DNA of 43,220 nt from positions 1 to 43,220 of the IMG/VR virus record IMGVR_UViG_3300017963_000401, one strand, 5' to 3'. The position numbers and the translations under genes are program-made. Below, one piece after another: positions 5,210 through 11,905 of the stretch (position 1 is the first letter of the stretch; each line of letters starts with the position of its first letter). This DNA is from a virus. The notes beneath the pieces were generated by a model that did no database searches, was not told where the DNA came from, and saw nothing but the letters and a program-made list of their open reading frames with translations.

Positions 5210-5761
5210 CTATGCTTCTACTGCCCCTTCCAACATCGTCCGCGGACGAATGCTGGTCGGGTCTTCTCCTTGATCCAGACCATACTCTCCGCGCAGCCGA
5301 TAGAAGACGCGGATCGCCTCTTCTCGAGTGACTGGCTTCCTCGTCTTCAACTCTTGCGTGCCGACATACCAACACTCGAACGCGATGGGATCCGTGCAGA
5401 GCAACACGTTCAGCTTGCCGAACTTCACGGAAGCCACTGGGTAGTTGAACGGGTTGGTGTCGAGGTCGTCAGGTAGCTCTCGGCAGTTTGGGGGGTTCCA
5501 GCGAGGACGGTCACCAAGACCAAAGACCTCCTCTGGATGACGCATCCACTGTTCGTGCATCGTCTCGCGCAGAATTTCTCGGTCTGCTTCCGAAACGAGC
5601 ACCACGAGGTCTACGTCGCTGTAGGCATCGAACCTGCCGTAAGCCCTAGAGCCGGTGACGAACGCTCGAGTCCGCGGAGCGATTCGGCAGACCTCGCTGA
5701 CGCTCATCTCCTCGAGAATGAGAGCTAGGTCAGCGAGTCCTCTACGAGTCGCGTCGCTCAT
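5210..5761 (-). CDS. Minimal nucleotidyltransferase (pol-beta fold)
   Basis: The 183-residue product has the signature of the pol-beta-like minimal nucleotidyltransferases: GSRAYGRFDAYSDVDLVVLV at residues 37-56, where Gly-Ser binds the nucleotide phosphate and the Asp-x-Asp pair binds the metals. A third acidic residue could come from the later strand KLNVLLCTD. The family moves NMP groups onto proteins, RNA or small molecules, and includes MNT antitoxins and antibiotic nucleotidyltransferases. No HEPN partner is seen next door, so a toxin-antitoxin pair is not indicated. The ATG overlaps the upstream gene's stop (ATGA). The target is unknown. Confidence 0.8.
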   Translation of the reverse strand: MSDATRRGLADLALILEEMSVSEVCRIAPRTRAFVTGSRAYGRFDAYSDVDLVVLVSEADREILRETMHEQWMRHPEEVFGLGDRPRWNPPNCRELPDDLDTNPFNYPVASVKFGKLNVLLCTDPIAFECWYVGTQELKTRKPVTREEAIRVFYRLRGEYGLDQGEDPTSIRPRTMLEGAVEA

Positions 5762-6060
5762 ATCGTGAAGACCTCGTCCTTCTCGCAGAACTCCAGGCGA
5801 ACGATCTCGAGCGAGTTCAGACCTCGCACTTGGATCTGGCGAATACCAACCCAGCTTGCTTGCAGGCCGATAGGGCTGGCATCGAACTGAGGGCTGACCG
5901 CGTAGTACTCGATGCCGACCGGATCGAACTTGTAGGTCGCGTCCACGATGAGAACCTGACTCAGAAGCTCTTGCACGAGGTCCGGCTTCTCACGCACCCA
6001 CCCGTCAGAGATGAAGAACTTGCCGTAGCGGTGCTCGTCCATAGCCTGTTTGAACTTCAT
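5758..6060 (-). CDS. Hypothetical protein (100 aa)
   Basis: It is linked by ATGA overlaps on both sides and has a good ribosome site (GAGGTGAGCA) inside the upstream gene. The product is a mixed alpha/beta protein without Cys clusters; its middle contains VGIEYYAVSPQFD and the end LEIVRLEFCEKDE. It is probably a small globular phage protein. No family recognised. Confidence 0.6.
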   Translation of the reverse strand: MKFKQAMDEHRYGKFFISDGWVREKPDLVQELLSQVLIVDATYKFDPVGIEYYAVSPQFDASPIGLQASWVGIRQIQVRGLNSLEIVRLEFCEKDEVFTI

Positions 6061-6620
6061 TGCTCACCTCGATAGATCGCACCCTCAACGCGGAACTCGC
6101 CAGGTCCAGGCGGGTCTTCATCGATCACTTGACGCCAGCAAGGGACGCGCTTTCCGTCCTTCAGTGTTTCTTGGTAGAGCGTGTAGTCTTGGATCGTCAT
6201 TCCGACCTTCTCGTCGCCGCTGAGTAGGTTGAACAGCGGTCGCTCGAGCCAGATGTAGAAGGCGGCGCAGTCCTCGAGCTTTCCGCTGCCGACCACGGTC
6301 CAGATGTGCCCATCCGAGATCGACTTCCACTTGGTTCCAGCCTTTGGCGGAACGATGCCTCCGTCGTTGAACTTCTCGCCTGCTTCCACGGAGAGGTCGA
6401 GGCACTCGATCGCTTCTTCGTTGAGGAAGAAGTTCTCGAGCAAAACGGCTGCGTTGATGATCTCCCCGTAGACCCCGTCTTCCGGGTCGTCACAGTGCAG
6501 GACGCACTCGACCTCGATCTCCGTCTCAAGTGCTTCTTCGTTCAGTGGAACGGAGTCGCCAAGATTGTTGACGATGTGGAGTTCTGCTGCGGTCGTGAAC
6601 TTGTAGTAGCCGATTCTCAT
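6057..6620 (-). CDS. Hypothetical acidic protein (187 aa)
   Basis: The product is strongly acidic and beta-rich, beginning MRIGYYKFTTAAELHIVNN. It contains an internal GTKWKSISDGHIWTVVG stretch that looks like an SH3-like or small barrel strand pair, followed by aromatic segments. ATGA overlaps join it to both neighbours. The N-terminal half is low in basic residues, as in some DNA-mimic proteins, but nothing more specific supports that. Function unknown. Confidence 0.6.
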   Translation of the reverse strand: MRIGYYKFTTAAELHIVNNLGDSVPLNEEALETEIEVECVLHCDDPEDGVYGEIINAAVLLENFFLNEEAIECLDLSVEAGEKFNDGGIVPPKAGTKWKSISDGHIWTVVGSGKLEDCAAFYIWLERPLFNLLSGDEKVGMTIQDYTLYQETLKDGKRVPCWRQVIDEDPPGPGEFRVEGAIYRGEQ

Positions 6621-7012
6621 AGCCTGATTGTCCTTGCCTCGTCCATCGCGAACTCCTTGATCCCGTGAGCGACCTTCTGAATGAGGTTCTCCCGAACGAC
6701 GTGCTCGAGCACTTCCGGGTTCGTCGTCAGACGTAGCTCAATGTCGGCGATCTCGTAGGAAGCGCAGAAGTTCATCCCTCCCCACAAGACCGACAGCATC
6801 AGTGTTGAGGTCAGCTTCTCCGGGCTGTGGGTAGTCATCCACTCGCCCTTCTCGGCGATCTCCTCTGGCGTGACGACCCAGGACTCCGCTGGGAGCCAGG
6901 AGTTCTGCATCAGCAGCGCGTCGCGCAGGAGTCGCTCAGGTAGTTCCGAAAGCTGCTCCGCGGTGCAGGAGCGTAGAGCGCGTCTACGGTCCTCGTCGTT
7001 CATCACTCTCAT
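6617..7012 (-). CDS. Hypothetical protein (131 aa)
   Basis: The start ATG at 7012 overlaps the upstream stop by one base (TGATG). The open frame extends further back, but that part is the shadow of the upstream gene. The product is helical, begins MRVMNDEDRRRALRS, and has repeated Leu-rich helices (AEQLSELPERLLRDALLMQ). Near the end is a charged stretch, EFAMDEARTIRL. No recognised family. Confidence 0.55.
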   Translation of the reverse strand: MRVMNDEDRRRALRSCTAEQLSELPERLLRDALLMQNSWLPAESWVVTPEEIAEKGEWMTTHSPEKLTSTLMLSVLWGGMNFCASYEIADIELRLTTNPEVLEHVVRENLIQKVAHGIKEFAMDEARTIRL

Positions 7013-7524
7013 CAGGTCACCGTGTTGCTGTTGATGAGGTGGTGGTGATACGTGCCGAAGACGTCTTGGTTCCATGCCATATGGCTCAGCATCTTCCGCT
7101 CGATCTCCAAGCGCTCTTCAGCGCTTAGAAACTTGAGGTGTTCGTATAGGACGAGATCTCTCCTCTGCTTGATCGCGACCAGACCGACCTCGTAGTTGAC
7201 GTGCTCCTGCACAAGATCTCGTTCGACGTTGTCGAGCAAGAAAGCTGGCATGAAGGTGGTGCTGCGGTCGAAATGGACGAGCAGGTTGCCGTCATCGTCT
7301 TCTTCGTCCTGCTCAACGAACAGGTCTGGCCGACCATCTGGCTTGTTGACTTGCCAGTAACGGATGCGGGTACGCCGGATAAAGTTGACGCCCGACAAGA
7401 TGTAGGGACCGCACAAGCCATGCCTCGACGCGCGCTGGATTCTCGCTTCGATCTCGGCGTCTACGTCTACCGCGCGCCAGTCGATCTCGCCCTCTCGAGC
7501 CCTAGCTCTGCTTCTTGCGTCCAT
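7012..7524 (-). CDS. Hypothetical protein (170 aa)
   Basis: The ATG at 7524 is preceded by GGAGGGAGGCTTGGG and lies 23 nt inside the upstream gene. The product starts with a basic region, has an acidic middle (VEQDEEDDDGNLLVHFD), then a helical C-terminal half (EVGLVAIKQRRDLVLYEHLKF, SAEERLEIERKML). The pattern could be a small DNA- or nucleotide-related protein, but no motif decides it. Confidence 0.6.
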   Translation of the reverse strand: MDARSRARAREGEIDWRAVDVDAEIEARIQRASRHGLCGPYILSGVNFIRRTRIRYWQVNKPDGRPDLFVEQDEEDDDGNLLVHFDRSTTFMPAFLLDNVERDLVQEHVNYEVGLVAIKQRRDLVLYEHLKFLSAEERLEIERKMLSHMAWNQDVFGTYHHHLINSNTVT

Positions 7525-7852
7525 CCCAAGCCTCCCTCCACTCCATCAGGAGCGCGTGACTGGTGAAGTGCGGAATCTGCTTCGCGATTGCGTGTAGAAC
7601 TTCTTGGTCGGCTCCAGGCGACTTGTCGGTACTGAACCGAAACAGCACGTCGCACTTCTCGAGCCACGCGATATCCTGCTCCATCCACGTCTTGTAGGGC
7701 AGCGGACGAATCTCGTTCGGGTAGTGGCTCAGGTGCGGGCAGAAGACGTAGAAGCCTTCTTGGATGAGTTGCGTGTACCAAGCCTCCGCAAGCTTGACGT
7801 AGAAGCCAGGATCACGGGAGTAGGGACCAGCCAGGTAGAGGAACGGCTTCAC
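7502..7852 (-). CDS. Nucleoside 2-deoxyribosyltransferase-like protein
   Basis: The GTG at 7852 gives a product beginning MKPFLYLAGPYSRD, the hallmark first strand and phosphate loop of the nucleoside 2-deoxyribosyltransferase / DUF4406 fold. This start also makes a GTGA overlap with the upstream gene. Later landmarks fit: a cysteine strand FYVFCPHLSHY, then DIAWLEKCDVLFRF and ADQEVLHAIAKQIP, where DUF4406 proteins have the acidic SxGxxxE-type helix. The family cleaves or exchanges the base-deoxyribose bond. In a phage it may serve nucleotide salvage, base modification or depletion of a defence signal. At 116 residues it is a minimal version. Confidence 0.7.
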   Translation of the reverse strand: MKPFLYLAGPYSRDPGFYVKLAEAWYTQLIQEGFYVFCPHLSHYPNEIRPLPYKTWMEQDIAWLEKCDVLFRFSTDKSPGADQEVLHAIAKQIPHFTSHALLMEWREAWDGRKKQS

Positions 7853-8061
7853 CGCTTGCCCGCTGCGATGTCTCGAATGCGGACAAGATCGCGACGCATC
7901 TTGTCGTTGTCTTGCGCGACTTCCTCGTAGCGCTCCTCCCACGCCTCGATCTCGAGACGCTGATTGCACACCGTTGCTTTGAGTGAGTCGATCTTGTCCT
8001 CGAGTCGCTTGACCTCTGCGTTCGCCATCGCGTCGAGCCGGTCGTAGTCGTCGCTGGTCAC
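7849..8061 (-). CDS. Coiled-coil small protein (70 aa)
   Basis: It starts at GTG 8061 with a GTGA overlap to the methyltransferase gene upstream and ends in a GTGA overlap downstream. The product is one long coiled coil (AEVKRLEDKIDSLKATVCNQ, then LEIEAWEERYEEVAQD), ending in a basic tail. The longer open frame to 8202 is antisense or shadow composition. It may be a structural or regulatory oligomer. Function unknown. Confidence 0.6.
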   Translation of the reverse strand: MTSDDYDRLDAMANAEVKRLEDKIDSLKATVCNQRLEIEAWEERYEEVAQDNDKMRRDLVRIRDIAAGKR

Positions 8062-8687
8062 GGCTTCTCCCAACTGGCGTGGATCGTGTCGGCGAGCACC
8101 TCGATGTGCGGCTCGACGCCCGTCTCTTCCTTGATCCAGAAGGCGAGCTTCGCTGGGCTGAAGAAGAGAAGGTGTTGCGGGTCTGGGTTCGACCTCCCCC
8201 AACGCCCGTCCTCGTGCGGAGTCGAGATGTAGAGCCGACCTCCTTCGATCGCGAAGTCCATCATCTTGCGGAGGAGAAGCCGCGCTTCGTCCTCCAAGAA
8301 GTGCTCGATGATCTCGAACCCGCAGACGCAGTCGAATGGCTCGTCGGGCTCGTAACGGAAGAAGCTTCCCCAGAGATACTGGGCAAGCTCCGGGAACGCC
8401 TTCTCCCGGCAGAGCATCTTCGCCTGCGCGATGCTCTCCGTGCAGAGGTCGATGCCGACGAGCTTCTGGATATAGGGCTCGGACAGCAGCCAGCGAGTGC
8501 TGAATCCGTCGTGGCAGCCTAGGTCCAGCACGCGCTCAAACGGCTTCAGCGCGTTGTCGCGCCGGAGGATCTGGACCCGCGGCAGGCCGGAGGCTTGAGC
8601 GCACGTCGTAGGAACGCAGTCGGTCGCGACGTAGTGCTTGTCACGCTCATCGAGGGACAAGTGGCTTAGGTTTTCGTGCATGGTCAC
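8058..8687 (-). CDS. Class I SAM-dependent methyltransferase
   Basis: The 209-residue product has motif I as VLDLGCHDGFSTRWLL (SAM glycine loop), an acidic end of strand 2 in VGIDLCTES, and motif IV as FDCVCGFEIIEHFLED, followed by the post-motif GGRLYISTP. This is the Methyltransf_11/23 pattern of small-molecule or protein methyltransferases. It has no DPPY, so it is not a typical DNA base methylase. The start is GTG 8687 in a GTGA overlap; a second Met is two codons on. Its place beside a deoxyribosyltransferase-like gene suggests nucleotide or base modification, which is inference. Confidence 0.8.
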   Translation of the reverse strand: MTMHENLSHLSLDERDKHYVATDCVPTTCAQASGLPRVQILRRDNALKPFERVLDLGCHDGFSTRWLLSEPYIQKLVGIDLCTESIAQAKMLCREKAFPELAQYLWGSFFRYEPDEPFDCVCGFEIIEHFLEDEARLLLRKMMDFAIEGGRLYISTPHEDGRWGRSNPDPQHLLFFSPAKLAFWIKEETGVEPHIEVLADTIHASWEKP

Positions 8688-8770
8688 ACCACGTAGAGGA
8701 TGAATACGAAGAGGCAGAAGAGGATGACTAGGATTAGCAAGGCTTTCGCGTTGTCCTCAAGAACCCGCAT
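8684..8770 (-). CDS. Tiny single-span membrane protein (28 aa)
   Basis: ATG 8770 lies 14 nt inside the upstream gene, and the stop overlaps the downstream GTG. The product is a short charged head (MRVLEDNAKA) followed by an unbroken hydrophobic stretch of about 18 residues (LLILVILFCLFVFILYVV). This is a typical one-span micro-membrane protein. Larger open frames through here are basic shadow sequence. It could be a holin-like, spanin-related or host-membrane modulator peptide. Confidence 0.55.
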   Translation of the reverse strand: MRVLEDNAKALLILVILFCLFVFILYVV

Positions 8771-9116
8771 TGGCCTCGAGTTGCTCCAGGCGAACCTCGA
8801 GCTTCTTCTGCGCCGACCGGAGGCCGAAGATTGCCTTGTCGAGTTCCTTCGCGGGCCAGGTCTTGATGTAGGGGTGGCTGTCCTCCTCGAGCTTGTCGAG
8901 GCGGGACTGGATGTCGGAGACGGTGCCGTAGACCTTGCGCGATTCAACGATCGCTGCACTCTGCCGCTTCGCGAAGTCCACGACCGCGGTGCTGACGAGT
9001 TCTTCGATCTCGTGCTGCTCGATGGAGTTGATCCCTACTTCCGACTTGACGTGTTCGATCACGTAGCGGGTCATCGCGTCGATCGCGTAGCCCTCAGCCT
9101 TCTCTAGTTCACTCAC
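8757..9116 (-). CDS. Hypothetical coiled-coil protein (119 aa)
   Basis: It starts at GTG 9116 in a GTGA overlap. The product begins MSELEKAEGYAIDAM and is predicted mostly helical, with heptad-like blocks (VSDIQSRLDKLEED, then LRSAQKKLEVRLEQLEAN). The central segment could bind a partner. No catalytic motif or Cys pair is seen. Function unknown. Confidence 0.6.
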   Translation of the reverse strand: MSELEKAEGYAIDAMTRYVIEHVKSEVGINSIEQHEIEELVSTAVVDFAKRQSAAIVESRKVYGTVSDIQSRLDKLEEDSHPYIKTWPAKELDKAIFGLRSAQKKLEVRLEQLEANAGS

Positions 9117-9424
9117 GTTGCTTCTCCTGGCAAACGCATGACGTGCGTATCGCGACGCCTTCCGATGGTTTTCACTTCGTCACCCGACAGCGCAGTCAGC
9201 AACGCGACGCGCCCCGGATCTCCGCTGTCCAGCTTGAAGATCACCCACTGGGATCCGATTGCAACCGCTCCGCGGTCGTTCCTGCGGAGCGTCTGCGCCA
9301 GCGTGTTCAGAGCACCGGACTTGAGGACATCGATGAGGCTCTTGCACTCTAATGCTTCGTCCGTGCTCCACTTCTCGAGGAAGTGCGGTGTGAGCTTAGC
9401 CATGTTCTCTGGGGACGTGCTCAC
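9113..9424 (-). CDS. Hypothetical protein (103 aa)
   Basis: I start it at GTG 9424, which overlaps the upstream stop in a GTGA; the longer frame back to 9628 is shadow. The product begins MSTSPENMAKLTPHFLEKW, then has an alpha-helical SLIDVLKSGALNTLAQTL and a beta-rich second half (GAVAIGSQWVIFKLDSGD). It is compact and globular-looking with no recognised motif. Confidence 0.6.
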   Translation of the reverse strand: MSTSPENMAKLTPHFLEKWSTDEALECKSLIDVLKSGALNTLAQTLRRNDRGAVAIGSQWVIFKLDSGDPGRVALLTALSGDEVKTIGRRRDTHVMRLPGEAT

Positions 9425-9684
9425 TTGCCGATCCCCGTGTAGGAGAGGACCCGACCGACCGCAGCCAGATCGCGTTTGAGCGTGTCGAGTTCCTTCTCCT
9501 TCTCGTGCAGCACGTCGAAGGTCTGCCGCAGGTTCTCCGCGAGCCCTTCCATGTAGTCTGCTACCTGCTCGAGAGTGATCGGCTGATTCTCGTAGGTTCC
9601 ACCAAGGCGCGGAAGAGAGTAGCCACAAGGCATCTTGTTCTGCGCGACGATGATCCGCCGCTCTGCTTTCGTTCGCTTGTGCAT
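9421..9684 (-). CDS. Hypothetical protein, first gene of the minus operon (87 aa)
   Basis: ATG 9684 follows a near-perfect ribosome site (CCAAAGGAGGTCGCT), so the longer frame to 9717 is not used. The basic N-terminus (MHKRTKAERRIIVAQNK) leads to a central PRLGGTYENQPITLEQVADY and a coiled C-terminal helix (LHEKEKELDTLKRDLAAVG). All genes down to 5210 follow with overlaps, so one promoter upstream could drive them. Confidence 0.65.
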   Translation of the reverse strand: MHKRTKAERRIIVAQNKMPCGYSLPRLGGTYENQPITLEQVADYMEGLAENLRQTFDVLHEKEKELDTLKRDLAAVGRVLSYTGIGK

Positions 9685-9708
9685 AGCGACCTCCTTTGGT
9701 CTGAGCGC

Positions 9709-9736
9709 AAGATACACAACAGCTTCAAACTTTCAA
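9709..9736 (-). promoter_or_regulatory. Sigma70-like promoter for the minus operon
   Basis: On the minus strand TTGAAA (complement of 9731-9736), a 16-nt spacer and TATCTT (complement of 9709-9714) lie 25 nt upstream of the first gene. The stretch 9685-9780 separates divergent genes and is the least GC-rich sequence nearby. Confidence 0.5.
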
Positions 9737-9780
9737 AACGAAAACTCTAACCGCGTGCTAAGCTCTTCCCTGGAGGCAAC

Positions 9781-9984
9781 ATGAACGAATTCCAAGAGAA
9801 GCTACTTGCTGTTCTGCAAGACATTTCGGAGAAGCTCGAGATCCAGAACTCGCTGATCTACGAGGATCTGCGGAGGAAGTATCCAGAGCATGAACCGAGC
9901 GATGAGCACCCGCTGTCTATGCGGGTGGGATCGAATCCTGAGATCAAGGAGATCCTGCAAAAGCAGCTTCGGCGAGGCTCGTAG
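9781..9984 (+). CDS. Hypothetical small protein, lone plus-strand gene (67 aa)
   Basis: ATG 9781 follows CCTGGAGGCAAC. The product begins with helices (NEFQEKLLAVLQDISEKLE, IYEDLRRKYP), then an acidic linker and a basic end. It is divergent from the large minus operon and ends before a strong terminator, so it is a monocistronic unit. A regulator is plausible, but no DNA-binding motif is visible. Confidence 0.6.
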   Translation: MNEFQEKLLAVLQDISEKLEIQNSLIYEDLRRKYPEHEPSDEHPLSMRVGSNPEIKEILQKQLRRGS

Positions 9985-10048
9985 CGTCCTCTCCGTGTGC
10001 TACAAGATGGCTACCGCAGGTTGGTTTGCCAGCGGTCTGCCCAGGATG

Positions 10049-10083
10049 GAGAGCGTGCGACTTCCGCACGCTCTCTGTCTTTA
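10049..10083 (+). terminator. Rho-independent terminator
   Basis: GAGAGCGTGCG (10049-10059) pairs perfectly with CGCACGCTCTC (10065-10075) around loop ACTTC and is followed by TGTCTTT. It ends the lone plus-strand gene and sits just beyond the stop of the convergent minus-strand gene. Confidence 0.75.
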
Positions 10084-10590
10084 GGGCCAGAAGATGTGAC
10101 CTGGCGGAAGTGTGACTACCGCTTCTTGCGCCTCTTCTTGCGCTTCTCGCTGAGGTTGATCGCGGTCACCTGAGCTAGCGCCTTGTTCCGGTTGCGGTGA
10201 GTGCCGAAGACCTTCCCTTTCGGATCCACGACCTTGTAGACGGTCTTTCCGTCCTTCTTCGAAGGCTTCACTCGCACGGGCATCGTCCCACTCCTTGTCA
10301 GGTGTTGGCGGGGAGAAGATCCACCCGCGCTCCTCGAGCAGCTTAGCGTAGCGCTCGACTCTAGCTGCTCTCTCCTGCTCGTCCCATCCACCGTCCAGCA
10401 GGCGATGAAACGTGTCGAGGGATTGTGGGTGGGCTCGTTTGACCATGCCCTTGGCCCAACGCTCGAGCTTCCGCTCTGTTCCATCCGGGAACTCTCGGCG
10501 GATCTGCGAGATCGGGTAGCGGCTTCGAATGAGTAGCGCGAGATCCCTAGGCGTCTTGCAGTCGCAGGGACGCAGCGGTGTAGTGGTCAT
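10081..10590 (-). CDS. Hypothetical protein with nested gene in its 3' part (169 aa)
   Basis: ATG 10590 overlaps the HNH gene's stop (ATGA). The first 110 residues look genuine: a Cys pair (RPCDCKTP), a basic helix-rich middle (RSRYPISQIRREFPDGT, then RWAKGMVKRAHPQSLDTFHRL) and DGGWDEQERAARVERYAKLL. From about residue 103 the frame runs antiphase over another small gene, and its tail becomes Glu/Gln/Arg/Ser low-complexity, ending TLPPGHIFWP. The middle recalls a homeodomain-like HTH, but that is weak. Confidence 0.55.
   Translation of the reverse strand: MTTTPLRPCDCKTPRDLALLIRSRYPISQIRREFPDGTERKLERWAKGMVKRAHPQSLDTFHRLLDGGWDEQERAARVERYAKLLEERGWIFSPPTPDKEWDDARASEAFEEGRKDRLQGRGSEREGLRHSPQPEQGASSGDRDQPQREAQEEAQEAVVTLPPGHIFWP
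10116..10283 (-). CDS. Nested small basic phage protein (55 aa)
   Basis: ATG 10283 follows ACAAGGAGTGGGACG, a strong ribosome site, although it lies wholly inside the preceding gene in another frame. The product, MPVRVKPSKKDGKTVYKVVD to INLSEKRKKRRKKR, resembles a widespread class of tiny phage proteins with a beta hairpin, a GK turn and the ending ALAQVTAINLS. The Lys/Arg tail suggests nucleic-acid contact. I think this is the real gene and its host frame's tail is what is constrained. Confidence 0.65.
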   Translation of the reverse strand: MPVRVKPSKKDGKTVYKVVDPKGKVFGTHRNRNKALAQVTAINLSEKRKKRRKKR

Positions 10591-11156
10591 TTGACGTGCT
10601 TCCAAGTGATCCCAAGACCAGCAAACCGAGCGGCTGCCTTAGACACACCAAACTCTTTTGCTAGTTCTTCCCATCGTGCGCCCTTTTCTCTTGCCGACCT
10701 AAGCTTAAGAACGTCGCTTCTGCTCAGTTTGCTGCGAGGGTGCGAGCTACCCCTAGGAGGGTTCTGCCGACCCTTTCCCCGCATATCCTCGAGGTTTTCT
10801 GCTTGGGTGCCAACAAAGAGGTGGTCTGGGTTACAGCAGGGTGGGTTGTCGCAGATGTGCAGAACGCACATCCCATCGGGAATGGTTCCGTTAGCCTTGG
10901 TCCACGCAAACCGATGAGCAAGCCACATCTTTCCCGCCACGCTGAGCGCACCATACCCCTTTCTGTTTCGTTGACCCTGCCACTCTAGGCATCCGTCAAC
11001 TTCCCGTACGCGTTCGTGGAAGGGTGTATTACGCGCCATATTCGCGCACCTCACGGAACAGAACTTCCGCGCACGGAATTTTGGGAGCGAGTCCCCCACA
11101 CTTTTTGGGAAGGTTGCTCCGCAATGACTACACCGCTTGGTAATCTGCCGGTCCAC
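10587..11156 (-). CDS. HNH homing endonuclease, free-standing
   Basis: The 189-residue product has three parts: an N-terminal zinc knuckle (RCSHCGATF, then KFCSVRC), a central HNH_3 nuclease core (LAHRFAWTKANGTIPDGMCV, then LHICDNPPCCNPDHLFVGT) with His in LHICDNP as the catalytic and metal centre, and a C-terminal helix-turn-helix (LRSAREKGARWEELAKEFGV) for target binding. GTG 11156 follows AAAAGGAGTGCGTC. It sits between a DNA methyltransferase gene, from which a hairpin separates it, and a small gene it overlaps. It is probably a selfish nicking element inserted in the operon. Confidence 0.85.
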   Translation of the reverse strand: MDRQITKRCSHCGATFPKSVGDSLPKFRARKFCSVRCANMARNTPFHERVREVDGCLEWQGQRNRKGYGALSVAGKMWLAHRFAWTKANGTIPDGMCVLHICDNPPCCNPDHLFVGTQAENLEDMRGKGRQNPPRGSSHPRSKLSRSDVLKLRSAREKGARWEELAKEFGVSKAAARFAGLGITWKHVK

Positions 11157-11183
11157 GACGCACTCCTTTTGCGTAGGTGGCAC

Positions 11184-11219
11184 GAAGCCCGGAGAGTTTG
11201 GACCACTCTCGCGGGCTTC
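11184..11219 (-). terminator. Intercistronic hairpin between methyltransferase and HNH gene
   Basis: GAAGCCCG-GAGAGT (11184-11197) pairs with ACTCTC-(G)-CGGGCTTC (11205-11219) with one bulge: a 14-bp stem. In the minus direction no U tract follows, so it may protect or attenuate the transcript before the HNH gene rather than end it cleanly. Confidence 0.5.
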
Positions 11220-11230
11220 TCTTCTGCTTC

Positions 11231-11905
11231 TCAGCGTGACAATGCTTGCGTAGCAGAAGAGTAGTGATCCAAGTCTATCTCACAGCCCACGAAGCGTCTG
11301 CCCAGATTCTTCGCGGCAACAGCGGTAGTTCCCGATCCCATGCAGGGGTCAAGAACAAGATCACCAGGGTTGGAGTGAATTGCAATGAGATCGGTGAAGA
11401 GCTGGAGCGGCTTCTGAGTCGGGTGGACCCGCCTCTTGCCCCGCGGCGTGTCGTAGCGGAAGAGCGTGCGACGGTAGCCCTTCTCCGCAGGCGTGAACGT
11501 CCACTTGGCTTTCGGCTTCACGCACCAGAAGCCAAACTCCTTGTCGCTGACGTAGCGTCGCTTGATGTTCCGCGGCTGCGGCGATGGCTTCTCGAGGACC
11601 AGCGGATCCTTCTCCTCGAGCCCGCAAGCTACAGCGACCGATGTAAGCGTTCCGAGTAGCTTCCAGTCGGTCCAGTAGAGCAACGACCCGCCAGGCCGAA
11701 GGAGCTTCGCGCAAAGCTCAATCAGCCTGGGGTTATCGAAGGTGTGATCCCACCCCCAATCGAAACCCTCCCGCCCCATCGTCTTGAAGTTGTTGGGGCG
11801 GGAGATGTTGTAGGGGGGATCCGTGAGGATGAGGTCGAAGAGAACGCCAGCGGCAACGAAGTCGGCTAGGAGAGCGAAGCAGTCCTCGTTGAAGAGGACG
11901 CTCAG
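11231..11905 (-). CDS. DNA methyltransferase, beta class (DPPY)
   Basis: The reading frame carries LFNEDCFALL, then motif IV FDLILTDPPYN early and motif I VLDPCMGSGTTAVAAKNLGR late, with GRRFVGCEID after it and HPTQKP before. IV before I is the beta order of N6-adenine and N4-cytosine methylases; DPPY favours N6-adenine. The first ATG in frame (at 11779) would cut off DPPY. No ATG, GTG or TTG exists between there and the upstream stop, but a CTG at 11905 overlaps the preceding gene's TGA, just as ATGA and GTGA do elsewhere here, so I place the start there (224 aa). No restriction enzyme is seen, so host mimicry or defence evasion is likely. Confidence 0.8.
   Translation of the reverse strand: MSVLFNEDCFALLADFVAAGVLFDLILTDPPYNISRPNNFKTMGREGFDWGWDHTFDNPRLIELCAKLLRPGGSLLYWTDWKLLGTLTSVAVACGLEEKDPLVLEKPSPQPRNIKRRYVSDKEFGFWCVKPKAKWTFTPAEKGYRRTLFRYDTPRGKRRVHPTQKPLQLFTDLIAIHSNPGDLVLDPCMGSGTTAVAAKNLGRRFVGCEIDLDHYSSATQALSR

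Noticed and set aside
5140-5215. tRNA-like fold on the minus strand (T-arm GGGGG-TTCGACA-CCCCC and a possible 7-bp acceptor stem)
   Set aside because: The anticodon stem is poor, the D-arm does not form and position 8 is not T; a hairpin terminator plus direct repeat explains it better.
5210-6060. Toxin-antitoxin pair (MNT nucleotidyltransferase with HEPN)
   Set aside because: The neighbour at 5758-6060 lacks the HEPN RX4-6H motif.
11016-11264. Plus-strand ORF opposite the HNH/methyltransferase junction
   Set aside because: It runs through a hairpin and antisense to two recognised genes, with no ribosome site.
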